A stretch of 64,000 nucleotides of DNA from Axinella damicornis (taxonomy: Eukaryota; Porifera; Demospongiae; Axinellida; Axinellidae): NCBI GenBank assembly GCA_963931865.1, contig OZ007514.1, forward strand, positions 2,428,027 through 2,492,026. The letters run 5' to 3'. Every line of letters begins with the position of its first letter. The first letter of the stretch is position 1. The position numbers and the translations under genes are program-made. The notes beneath the pieces were generated by a model. It worked only from the letters and a program-made list of their open reading frames with translations. It ran no database searches and had not been told where the DNA came from. This document shows, one piece after another, positions 44,712-51,220 of this stretch.

Positions 44712-45750
44712 TGTGTGCGTGTGTGCGTGTGTGCGTGTGTGTGCATGTGTGTGTGTGTGCGTGTGTGTGTGTGTGTGCGTGTGTGTGTGTGTGTGCGTGT
44801 GGGCGACTAGTAAGTAGAACAAAACCAGAGTGCTGCCTTCATGGCCCGTAATGGACAAATCACATAGCAAGTTTTCCTACTACAATCTTTCGGCAATGGC
44901 ATGCTCTCAGCATGCACGGCAACACAACGATTGACGTTAGACAGCCTTGGTACAAGCTAGTTAGCTTACGTGCTGTCACTTTGGCCGGTGTATCCCTCGG
45001 AAAGGTCACAGTTGGCACCTGATAGGTCGCAGTCTCAAATGTACTCTCAGAAACAGTGTCTACTCGGATTGACATGTGTTCCAACTCCTCCCCAAATAGC
45101 TCCAAGTTTGCTGTCATGTAGATACTCTCAGGAAGGATGCCCAAACGTTGCTTCTCTCTATCAGTCATCACCAGACCCTGGTAGATGCCTTGCTCTTGCA
45201 GATTGCCGCTGGAATCACTTCTCTCCAGGGTCAACCGAGATTTGAAGGATATTGGAGCTCTGTTCTCGACTAGGTCGCCAACAATGTACAATTTCTCGTC
45301 GACGCCATTGCTGTCCGCTGTTGACTTCGTCGATTGTCGGATCTGGGTTGGTTTTCTAGGCACCGCAGGCGCTTCTTCGCAGCTGGAATCGCTCTCGAAA
45401 TCCTCCTCGATCAGCTCGTTCGAGGGAGGAATCAGCGGGCTCTGGCTGGAGTGACCACTGCCACTGTTGTTTAGAAAGCTGTACGGTACAGCCTCGCTAT
45501 CGTACAGTAAGGATTCGTCGATGTCCACCCCTCGCAACGACCTTGCTTTGTTGTCTGCTTGGATGGCTTCTGCCGTAGGCGGTGGAAGAGGGGGTGGGGA
45601 ACCGTCAGCTCCCACGCTGTCTAGGAGAGGAGTGGGATCTTCGTAGTCGTCACCATTTCGCCTGCTTGCTTGAATTTCGCTCGTGAAGCTCTCATAGGAT
45701 GGATCGTCAAACAAGGGCTCCTGCTCCATCTTGTACTTGTGAAAGGCCAT
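17247..45750 (-). CDS. ARHGEF10: Rho guanine nucleotide exchange factor, ARHGEF10 family, 19 coding exons
   Basis: Predicted activator of Rho-type GTPases: the DH domain catalyses GDP release. Coding exons in sense order: 44970-45750, 44538-44626, 44276-44353, 43776-43868, 43164-43259, 41423-41632, 38550-38768, 36327-36451, 35349-35467, 31172-31293, 27978-28096, 27066-27163, 24482-24609, 23662-23917, 22749-22832, 22353-22420, 20946-21088, 19556-19730, 17247-18772. All junctions are GT-AG and phases agree, apart from one frame change inside exon 14. The product is about 1500 residues: disordered N-terminus, DH, PH-like region, then WD40-like repeats, the architecture I know from vertebrate ARHGEF10/ARHGEF10L (ARHGEF17 is related). 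The ATG at 45750 is the first methionine; the frame extends upstream only to a GTG. Exons were found by splice signals and family similarity read by eye, not by alignment software. Confidence 0.92.
19737..19792. repeat. GT/CA-rich tract beside the exon 18 acceptor
   Basis: GTGTGTGCGTGTG-type sequence on the plus strand reads as CA-rich in the RhoGEF sense and takes the position of the polypyrimidine tract of that intron. Confidence 0.7.
19814..20200. mobile_element. Large foldback element of the CCTCGTTCCCAG family (387 bp)
   Basis: The ends TAGCCTCGTTCCCAG and TGGGAATGAGGCTA face each other. About 50 bases at 19858-19905 (GGTAAAGCGGGGAGGGCCTG...) recur inverted at 20107-20155. The arms could pair into a long hairpin with a loop of about 200 bases. 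It sits in RhoGEF intron 17. Confidence 0.75.
20591..20873. mobile_element. Old copy of the TTATAGGCGCATAT MITE
   Basis: It shares blocks with the two elements at 60725-61023 and 61212-61479: CACTTATAGG, GCATAT, GAGGTTTTGATCCAGAAACT, GAACTCTCATC and CACTTCCTATTCGAGGAATG. The ends have decayed to TACTGTAGTCGC and GTAACTACTGTA. Confidence 0.65.
21206..21239. repeat. Poly-G run in RhoGEF intron 16
   Basis: About 34 bases of G on the plus strand after a short T run, preceded by tandem GGAATGGAAGGTAGCA copies (21095-21170). It reads as poly-C in the gene sense, about 120 bases before the exon 17 acceptor. Confidence 0.9.
21926..22007. repeat. 82-base near-perfect palindrome
   Basis: The arms TGCAGGCCCAAGCTGGCATC... 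and ...GATGCCAGCTTTGGGCCTGCA pair over about 35 bases with a loop of some 10 bases. It sits in RhoGEF intron 15-16 DNA and matches no terminal repeat of the other elements here. Confidence 0.85.
22434..22640. repeat. G-rich GGGA/GGAT tract at the exon 16 acceptor
   Basis: About 200 bases of G runs and GGGA/GGAT units. In the sense strand it is a C/T-only tract starting about 13 bases before the exon 16 acceptor. Three open frames on both strands here are artefacts of the repeat. Confidence 0.9.
23210..23632. mobile_element. TACCGTAG-ended MITE (GGGAAATTTTCGT family)
   Basis: CCGTAGATCGGGAAATTTTCGT at the left is exactly inverted at the right (ACGAAAATTTCCCGATCTACGG) and both ends abut TA (23208-23209, 23633-23634). 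TTTCGTG motifs fill the subterminal parts. The interior has open frames on both strands without recognisable domains. Confidence 0.85.
24645..24701. repeat. GT repeat merging into poly-G
   Basis: (GT)n followed by about 33 G. It lies about 30 bases upstream, in the gene sense, of the RhoGEF exon 13 acceptor, where it reads C-run then CA repeat. Confidence 0.9.
24775..26145. repeat. Cryptic CTGTACAGG/CCTGTACAG repeat fields
   Basis: Two fields (24775-25125 and 25855-26145) are saturated with variants of ACAGGTCTGTACA and TGTAACAGG, without a fixed period and readable in both directions. Normal intron DNA lies between them (25130-25850). They fall in RhoGEF intron 12. Confidence 0.6.
26955..27057. 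repeat. Near-perfect foldback hairpin, 103 bases
   Basis: TAGCCTCGTTCCCAGGCCTT runs into GTCGCTTGCAGTAC, a short loop, and the complete inverted copy ending GGACGAGGCT. The arms are about 48 bases. It lies right next to RhoGEF exon 12 (its donor is at 27065). It belongs to the CCTCGTTCCCAGG family. Confidence 0.85.
27066..36451 (-). CDS. ARHGEF10: RhoGEF exons 8-12: PH-like region
   Basis: Exon 8 (36327-36451) encodes strands of a PH-like fold ([18 protein letters not shown]). Exon 9 (35349-35467) gives [20 protein letters not shown]. Exons 10 and 11 (31172-31293, 27978-28096) give two helical segments ([40 protein letters not shown]). Exon 12 (27066-27163) closes with [20 protein letters not shown], matching the C-terminal PH helix. 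This order is as in ARHGEF10. The 27.2-35.3 kb introns are swollen by minisatellites, MITEs and a 370-base GGGA tract that touches the exon 11 acceptor. Phases 2, 1, 0, 2, 1 chain correctly. Confidence 0.88.
28103..28478. repeat. GGGA tetranucleotide array, 376 bases
   Basis: GGGA units are interrupted only by longer G runs. In the RhoGEF sense it is a CCCT array that reaches within 6 bases of the exon 11 acceptor and so forms that intron's polypyrimidine tract. The long proline/leucine/serine or glycine/arginine frames that cross it are not genes. Confidence 0.95.
28895..29720. repeat. Tandem copies of TTCTCGTTCCCAGG..GGGAACGAGGCTAGATCCC around AT-rich intron DNA
   Basis: Short foldback units repeat near 28890 and three times at 29600-29720. 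In between are a poly-C run (29027-29042) and AT-rich DNA with short direct repeats (AATAATCGGCAATTATTCAA, 29347-29400). No coding signal is seen. Confidence 0.5.
29862..30185. repeat. Minisatellite, 47-base unit, about 6.5 copies
   Basis: The unit begins GCCTCGTTCCCAGGCCAGAT and continues CTGGTATGACGTCAGTGGTA; copies start at 29891, 29938, 29985 and so on. Each unit joins the foldback-family end to a TGACGTCA (CRE-like) octamer, TGATGTCA in some units. Confidence 0.85.
30186..31171. other. RhoGEF intron 10 DNA without recognised features
   Basis: AT-rich sequence with a short internal duplication (GCAAAGAGAAATTTGATCGG at about 29805 and 31002). No exon is needed here to complete the gene and none is evident. 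Confidence 0.4.
31298..31417. repeat. GT/G tract at the exon 10 acceptor
   Basis: GT repeats with a central G run. In the gene sense it is a CA/C tract that starts 4 bases upstream of the exon 10 acceptor CTCAG. Confidence 0.9.
31427..31795 (+). mobile_element. TACCGTAG-ended MITE carrying a short reading frame, copy 2
   Basis: Flanked by TA on both sides, with ends CCATAGTTGC and GCAACTACGG. It carries an ATG frame (from 31579) starting [11 protein letters not shown] that aligns to the frame in 7307-7758, with one 9-base in-frame indel and a different tail. It lacks the nested insert found in copy 1. Confidence 0.8.
31890..31927. repeat. Poly-C run, 38 bases
   Basis: Uninterrupted C on the plus strand in RhoGEF intron 9. 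It is opposite in strand to the other G-rich tracts of this gene. Confidence 0.9.
31928..33211. other. RhoGEF intron 9, first part
   Basis: No exon or element with clear ends. An imperfect duplication around ACCACAATATGATTACATCA and ATCACAGTACGATTACATCA (32740-32950) is seen. A region near 32085-32170 resembles 19150-19220 (AGGATCTTGAGGCC / AGAATCTTGAAGCC), perhaps an old repeat copy. Confidence 0.4.
33212..33336. repeat. 25-base tandem repeat, five copies
   Basis: The unit AACATTTGCTATGATGTCAT plus GGTCG is repeated with almost no change, so it is recent. Each unit contains TGATGTCA. Confidence 0.9.
33555..33865. repeat. Tandem repeat with a unit near 90 bases, about three to four copies
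   Basis: GTGGTCAAAACTCCTTTAGA, GGGAACTGACCATATTATTA and CAAAGCTGGCCAATTTGTGG recur in order. The MITE at 33872 is inserted at the right edge. Confidence 0.75.
33872..34441 (+). mobile_element. MITE with 7-base target duplication, copy 2 (570 bp)
   Basis: It begins CAGGAGCGCATAATGAGGAA and ends with the exact complement, TTCCTCATTATGCGCTCCTG. It is flanked by ATTATAT at 33865-33871 and 34442-34448. It carries a plus-strand open frame (about 33975-34288) whose stop and frame match copy 1 at 4956-5467. It has no transposase. Confidence 0.92.
34505..35290. repeat. Minisatellite, unit near 60 bases, about 13 copies
   Basis: The unit contains ACCAGGTGATCACTACAGTG, TGCAGCCCCACCCCCTTCCA and GTCACCACTACA. 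Copies vary by loss of parts of the unit. It ends about 60 bases from RhoGEF exon 9. Confidence 0.9.
35659..35741. repeat. Foldback hairpin of the CCTCGTTCCCAGG family
   Basis: TAGCCTCGTTCCCAGGCCCG pairs with CGGGCCTGGGAATGAGGCTA over about 20 bases, with a loop of about 40 bases. It lies in RhoGEF intron 8. Confidence 0.8.
36456..36790. repeat. GGA/GAA purine tract at the exon 8 acceptor
   Basis: About 330 bases of almost pure purine on the plus strand, a pure pyrimidine tract in the gene sense starting within 5 bases of the exon 8 acceptor. Frames crossing it are not genes. Confidence 0.9.
36791..38549. other. RhoGEF intron 7
   Basis: No exon is needed or seen. It contains a short foldback (37669-37706). 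Open frames at 37850-38470 have no recognisable domain. Confidence 0.4.
38550..44353 (-). CDS. ARHGEF10: RhoGEF exons 3-7: DH (Dbl homology) catalytic domain
   Basis: Exon 3 (44276-44353) opens the domain with [20 protein letters not shown], the first conserved DH helix. Exon 4 (43776-43868) gives [17 protein letters not shown]. Exon 5 (43164-43259) gives [17 protein letters not shown]. Exon 6 (41423-41632) holds the core YVNNFTKAM and [16 protein letters not shown], the helix that contacts the GTPase. Exon 7 (38550-38768) gives [11 protein letters not shown] and [11 protein letters not shown], the end of the domain as in ARHGEF10. All five exons are phase 0 at both ends, so the domain is an exon-shuffling-compatible block. 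Acceptors of exons 6 and 7 are preceded by roughly 80-90 bases of near-pure sense-strand pyrimidine. Confidence 0.92.
38950..39406 (+). mobile_element. GAGGGGCAACCG element, copy 2
   Basis: Same start and two ATG-plus-donor modules as the copy at 1110. It ends in a TATAT-rich tail (39380-39405) and lacks the usual right end. The next copy starts immediately after it. Confidence 0.75.
39408..39981 (+). mobile_element. GAGGGGCAACCG element, copy 3, in tandem with copy 2
   Basis: Full element. Its right-end segment, ATTACGCGGCACAATTTTTC plus CTATACCAGGAGTGTAAT, is duplicated. It is nearly identical to copy 1 over the second module. It lies in RhoGEF intron 6. Confidence 0.8.
39982..41306. other. 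RhoGEF intron 6, middle part
   Basis: No exon is seen. There is a 17-base tandem repeat (CAACCCAACATGTGATC, 40488-40550), a doubled GGCAGGCTTTACCAC and foldback hairpins at 40733-40785 and near 40985-41069. Confidence 0.45.
41307..41396. repeat. Foldback hairpin, 90 bases
   Basis: TAGCCTCGTCCCAGGCCTTC continues into CCACACCTCCAGCTTTTG and is fully inverted at the right (CAAAAGCTGGAGGTGTGG, then GAAGGCCTGGGAACGAGGCT). It lies 27 bases from RhoGEF exon 6 and is almost the same sequence as 42965-43073. Confidence 0.85.
42965..43073. repeat. Near-perfect 109-base foldback hairpin
   Basis: Arms of about 52 bases (TAGCCTCGTTCCCAGGCCTT through GATCGCTTCCAGTAT) pair without a mismatch that I can see, around a loop of a few bases. 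It lies 90 bases from RhoGEF exon 5. It is the best preserved of the family. Confidence 0.9.
44538..45750 (-). CDS. ARHGEF10: RhoGEF exons 1-2: disordered N-terminal region
   Basis: Exon 1 (44970-45750) encodes 260 residues rich in D, E, S and P, with a [13 protein letters not shown] segment and a polyproline stretch (PPPLPPP), and no folded domain that I recognise. It ends in phase 1 before GTAAGCT. Exon 2 (44538-44626) uses the acceptor GCAGCCAG and reads [20 protein letters not shown], another proline-rich candidate SH3-binding stretch, before a GTGAGTA donor. A long CA repeat (plus-strand GT, 44657-44808) lies about 30 bases upstream of the exon 2 acceptor. Exon 2 is the weakest exon of the model on sequence alone, but it is the one that makes the phases of exons 1 and 3 agree. 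Confidence 0.8.
44657..44808. repeat. GT dinucleotide array, 150 bases
   Basis: GT units with GC variants. In the gene sense it is a CA array about 30 bases upstream of the exon 2 acceptor. The Thr-His and Val-Cys frames across it are artefacts. Confidence 0.95.
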
Positions 45751-45894
45751 TTGCAAATTATTTAGTGCATGCACGCCTCACCATGCGATATACGTACACA
45801 TGTACACTGTAGTATACTAGCAGGGGTGGGGCTAGTCTCCCAATCCCATGCGGCCGCATGCGCCCCGCATGCCACTGTACGTATTGAGGCCGAG

Positions 45895-46243
45895 TAGGCC
45901 TGTCCATATTATTCGAGAATAATTTTAGGTACCAACTTGAATAAGAGAATATTCCAGCCTAATAGGGCTTCATATCCTTACAAAGGTCAAGAAGGTCAGA
46001 TGTTCTAATAGAAGCCCAGTACATGTGACAGAACTCCTTCGCTCATTCTTATATTGAAACCTCGATTATGTTGCAATACAATTTGTTTTTGAAGTCACTT
46101 GACTCACTTTCCCTAATTTTGATGGGAATAATGGGCATCTCTCTGGGAATAATGGGAATCTCTTTGGGAATAATAGGAGCATTTGGGGGGAAATTCTGAA
46201 TAGAATAATAGGCAGAAAAAGTAGAATAATGTGGACAGGCCTA
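45895..46243. mobile_element. TAGGCCTGTCC-ended MITE
   Basis: TAGGCCTGTCCATATTATTC is matched at the right by GAATAATGTGGACAGGCCTA. The interior has GGGAATAATGGGAATCTCT tandem units. It is related by its ends to 9511-9876 and 47209-47448. Confidence 0.75.
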
Positions 46244-46696
46244 AGGCCGAGCCCAGCCCCCCGTACCGTACGGCCGTCGCGTCCCAGGCCCGATCCACAA
46301 ACGAAGCTCTACGTACATGTAAGCTAAGGAGCTAGGGAGTTAGACTAACTCCAAAAATGATATGGAAATCAATTGAATTCAGCGACTATGCTCAGCAGCC
46401 ATTTCATTTGAATTCATTACTATAACCACCCCGTAACAAAAGAAACCATAAACTTATTTTTTATTGCTGGATACCTGACCTTGAGAATCAGGAATGGTAG
46501 GTTTAAAAGCTTTTTGATGGCATGCCAACTCTCCATGCACGTGAATTTTGAGAGACATTGCGACTAGCTAGCTAGTGACGCGTGACGCGCGACCTTCGTA
46601 CTTCAATTTACTGAACAACTCGAACTCTGCGAAAAAATGTATTGGGCATAGGCTGGAATCTTCCAGAAATTACCAGAACAGCTAGCTGGCGGGCCC

Positions 46697-47008
46697 GGGG
46701 AGCAGCAGCCGAAGCGGACGCAATCGGGGGGCAGCAGCCGAAGCGGACGCAATCGGGGGGCAGCAGCCGAAGCGGACGCAATCAAGGGGCCCAGGGCAGC
46801 AGCCGAAGCGGACGCAATCGGGGAGCAGCAGCCGAAGCGGACGCAATCTGGGAGCAGTTGAAACGGACGCAATTGAGAGCAGCAGCTGAAGCGGACGCAA
46901 GCGATGAGCAGCAGCTGAAGCGGATGCAAATTAACGGGGAGCATGCAGCAGTTGAAGCGGATCGATGCAATCGCGCAGGGAGCAGCAGCTGAAGCGGACG
47001 CAATCGAG
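46697..47008. repeat. GC-rich minisatellite, unit near 29 bases, about 11 copies
   Basis: The unit is GCAGCAGCCGAAGCGGACGC plus AATCGGGGG, degenerating to the right (AGCAGCTGAAGCGGACGC). It lies about 950-1250 bases upstream of the RhoGEF start codon. Frames across it on both strands are repeat artefacts. Confidence 0.9.
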
Positions 47009-47208
47009 GAGCAGCAGCTCTGCACGTACATAGAGCTGTACGTCCGGCACCGGATTACTCACGTAGGCGCCAGAGAACAAGGGGCCCGGGGGGGGGGGAG
47101 CTGTATATAGCTGAGCGAGCGAAGCTACTTGTAAATTAATTATGCTGGAATACTGGTGGTATTCTATAAACATCTGCTGCTTGGTAGCTACTACCCAGAC
47201 TAGACTGC

Positions 47209-47448
47209 TAGGCCTGTGCCTATTATGCCAGAATAATTTTTAGCATAAATAGGCATACCTGAGCATAGGGAATAATACTAGACAACGTTTACGGGCATAA
47301 TGCCACGTGGAAGTAAAGACTGAAAGGTCGCTGCTTATGGAGTCAGTTGATTGGTAGCATAATCGGGGGCATAATGGGAAACAAGTCAGAGCATTTCCAA
47401 CTTGAAAGCACATCGGGTAAAATCAATAGCATAATAGCCTCAGGCCTA
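47209..47448. mobile_element. TAGGCCTGTGCC-ended MITE
   Basis: TAGGCCTGTGCCTATTATGC is matched by GCATAATAGCCTCAGGCCTA. The interior is rich in GCATAAT. Same family as 9511-9876 by its ATTATGC content. Confidence 0.7.
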
Positions 47449-49786
47449 TAGACTGCAGACTGCACATTTCACAATCAGTGCAGTCTGGAGAAGGTTGTTC
47501 ACGTGCTACCCGAGTAATAGCCACGGCTACAATACAAGGGTGTCCTTAGCTTCTTTTTCTGCATTAAAATTCAGCATCCGCTATAATTTAGTGAGCAGAG
47601 CTATATAGCTAGTAGTAGCTAGGTAAGGCAAAAAGGTGCCAACTCTAAGAGAATGAAGGAAAGTACTAAACCTCAGGACAGCTAGAGATCAGTCATGTTG
47701 AAGGAAATCATGACTTCTATTGCTCTTATTGACAGCTATACGTCACATTAGCTACATGATGTTATAGTATAAAGGATGTATCGATGTGTACAGGTACATG
47801 TATTATAAAATTAGCAGGAAACATCAGTATTCACCTGCATGTTTTGTGCATTTAGCTGGAATAATCCATGCCGGAGAATCAGGAGTTCAAAATGATGTAG
47901 CTAATCACAGTGGGTATATAGGGATGGGCACATTATGCCGGAATTTCGCTAGCTAGCTACTAGGCTGCATTTCTTTTCAAAGAATGATAAGCTGAAAATA
48001 GGGACATCATTCATGTGTATGTAGTCAACAGGGCCGGGCTGGCAGTGCTGCATAGATAGCTACTCCCCTATTATTTATGCTGGCAGACACAGGCCGGGCC
48101 TACATGTAGTACAAGTTGATTTTACCGACTGGAGAACTAGCTATGTAGCTATATAGCTAGCTAGCTATAGCTAGGGTGAGAAATGAACGAATTGTTGTTT
48201 GTTCTTGTAAAATCAACATGATGTATAGAAATTGAAGAAAATCAGTCAGAAATCCAATAATGACCGGGTAGAAATGATGTGCCCATCCCAGCACGGTTAA
48301 ATCACTTCCGTAAACTCTCCGATTCCGTACGGTATGATTCAAAAAGTCCAATCAATTTGCTGGATGCAGATTTCGCCTGACAGACTGTACACTGCACTGT
48401 ACTAGTACTGTGCATGCGTGCTTGCAAAAATTATTGCGCAAATCGTTTGGAAATCATCGCAAGTTTGCACGTACGTTTACAAGTACGTTTACAAGTACTG
48501 TCGACTGTCGTGAACAGCGGTGCAAGGAAGGCAGGATATATGCGACGGAGTTGGTAACTGCGCCACCGTGCATACAAATTTGTGGGAGAAGACAGCAATG
48601 CAAGCAACCAAAGAGATGCAGATTATAAAATCGTATTCCGCAAACCCACCACCAGGACTCTTATCAGCTGGCCCAAGGTGCGTCATTTATACTGTCCCAC
48701 AAGGCATAACTTGCAACAATCTGGCGGCTGGTTCAGGTGATGTGAAAATGTGTTCTAAGACAGTAAGTAGAATCACGATAATATGTACTCAGCGGTTTGC
48801 AGTGACCAGACTGCATGGCTAAATTTTGGTGTATATGCTGCCAGCATCTATAGGAACAAGGGACAATTCCATGGCCGTCTTCTACCTCCTGTGGAAGTTC
48901 ATTTGCGATCTTGCCTGTGATATTTGACTTGGTCCTCGTTTCCTCCCTCTAGCTTTGCAGAAATTAATCTCGTCTCAGACCCATTGGCATAGCTACAACC
49001 CCAGCGAGGATCGCTTGCAGTAATAATAGCTATCTCGCTGGGGTTGTTTGGGTCTGCGCATAGGAACGAGACTACTTGCAACACGGCAAAAAAGATGCAA
49101 AAAAATAATACTGGAGGAAGGTCAAGACTCGTGAACGTCATGATGTCACATTGGGCTGCAGTATAGGTAGTACAGACACGTACACCTGAATATAAATGCA
49201 AACAGAGTTTGCGGATGGCAGTAGCAGCTGTTCTCGGTTATTCCATATGGCTCCATATGGCGGACAGGTTCCAGTCCCATGACCGTACGAAAATCCACTC
49301 AATATTAAGTCTTCTCCGTACCACCGCTGGCGGCTGCTGCAGAGGTTCGAGTATCTCGACATAATTACGAATCAACATTAAATTTTCGTGCTTGGTGTTT
49401 ATATACTACCGTTTACATTTGATATACGGACGTGAGAGGTGCGGGTTTGTGTATCGAACCCGTATCTCTCCGTATTTTGCGGAAGGCGTGCGCGCGCGCG
49501 CGTGAAAACTTGCATGACGTCATGATGTACTGCACTGCACTGCACTGTATGCACTGTACATGTAACTGAGCCTTGAACTAAATGTACCCTAGTGCGAAAT
49601 ACCATGGTATTCAGTGTGAAGTACCATGGTATTCAGTGTGAAATACAGTACAGAGTGCATCATTAACAGCAGCTATTTATGTTCCATTTCAGATCTCCAT
49701 TTTAGTAAATCCTGGCATTTGTCTTATGATTGTGGATGTGCTAAGAAAATATTTTGGATTAATTGAAGCAGTGACGTAGCGAAGAG

Positions 49787-51189
49787 ATGCCAGGGCACGA
49801 AGCAAAATTTGTCCGCCCTCTCTTGAAGAGGCACGAGTGCCCAATCTGTCTGTTCGCAATGAGGAACCCTGTGCAGACAGAGTGTGGACACCTCTTCTGC
49901 AAGGATTGCCTGGACCCTGTTCTCAGAAGGAGGAGACCGATCTGTCCCCTCGACCAAGAACCCATCACTCAAGATGGAGTGAGTTGCATCAATGTAACGG
50001 TGTATGGTCTACGTCTCCAATTGTACGCCACTTAAGGGAGAATAACAAGCCTTAGACAGTTGCGTAAGGCATATCTGTTTTGCTATTCTCTAGCTCATTA
50101 CCTGAGAACCATCACCAATTTGTCGTGGCTTCACTCCATAATAACAGGTCTTGCTTGGTGTTTTAACAGCATCAAATCTTGTAATTAAGGGACAATGGCT
50201 GGACAAAGGGCTAATTTGGGCTGAGGTTGGGTAGGTGAACGTTTCTCTTAAATGGCTTGCAGATTTTGATTCTGAACGTCTGCTAGTCCTTTTTCTAGGC
50301 ATTTTTTATCTGTTAATGTGCAATGTACGTGGTCACAGGTCCAAGGACCTGCATAGACACATTTCAACGTAGCTGGTTGAAGAGTTCTGCAGGTACACGC
50401 ACAATCATTTCAATGTTGGCCTGGTCCCTTCCAGATATTCCCTGACAACGCGTGTCGAAGAGAAATCCTTCACTTGGACGTTTACTGTGACTATATGACC
50501 GGCGGATGCTCTTGGATTGGTGCTCTGAAAGACCAAGATGTGAGTGACACAAAGGCATTTCAGGCGTTGAATTGGAGCCTTTTAGAGCCTGGTTAGCACA
50601 AATGGTGTTGCCTGTTCCTGTTAGTCACACTACTTTGCTACTGCTTCTGCTAACACAGCGTTAGTTCCCATGCATGCAAGCAAGCTGTGAACATGTTGCT
50701 TAGCAACCTTGCATGAGGTACTCATGAGCTGAATTGTGCCCAGCTACAGTTGGCCACAGAGACTAGTCATGCAGGAGATCATGAGTAGAACATTTCTTGC
50801 CTGAACTGCAAATGCAGCTAACTGTCAGCAGGTTACATGTACAGTCAGCAGTCAAGGTGTCAAAGTATCATAATTACACTTTGCCACCCAAGCTGTGTAC
50901 ATTTGCCAGGTGTATAAAATTAATAGTCTGTCTGTGTTGTTTTAGTCTCACTTGGAGATTTGTGAGTACCGGGACATCCAGTGCACACAGTGTGGCCAGT
51001 ACATCCAGTTCCTCGTGATGCGGAAACACCAGGAGGTGGAGTGTCCCATGAGGCCCGAGCGATGCTCCTACTGCGGGAACGAGGTCCCAGTACAGCAGAT
51101 GAAGGTGAGGAAGAACAGACGTTAGGGTCGAGTTCAGGGGGGTGAAAATGTGTGCATTGGTATAAGGAACTAAATGAGCCCACTTTTGT

Positions 51190-51220
<31 letters not shown>

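Larger units (their letters stand above)
45751..49786. other. Divergent intergenic region between RhoGEF and TRAF
   Basis: It separates two start codons that point away from each other, so it should contain both promoters and any untranslated first exons. I see no certain TATA box or CpG island. Contents: TAGGCCT MITEs at 45895-46243 and 47209-47448, a GC-rich minisatellite at 46697-47008, a TAGCTAGC-rich stretch (48140-48180), a foldback (48967-49074) and a doubled GTACCATGGTATTCAGTGTG (49605-49640). A stretch ending ACAGTAAGTAG near 48765 could be an untranslated exon of TRAF, unproven. Confidence 0.5.

Noticed and set aside
44488..44870. Frames rich in Thr-His or Val-Cys
   Set aside because: Translations of a GT/CA repeat. 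Only the 89-base proline-rich exon at 44538-44626 is kept.
46603..47031. Open frames over the GC-rich minisatellite
   Set aside because: All frames stay open because the unit lacks stops; there is no start context, splice signal or domain.
48410..48822. Overlapping plus-strand frames ending near a GTAAGT site
   Set aside because: A possible untranslated or first exon of TRAF, but the RING exon has its own good ATG and no similarity supports coding here.
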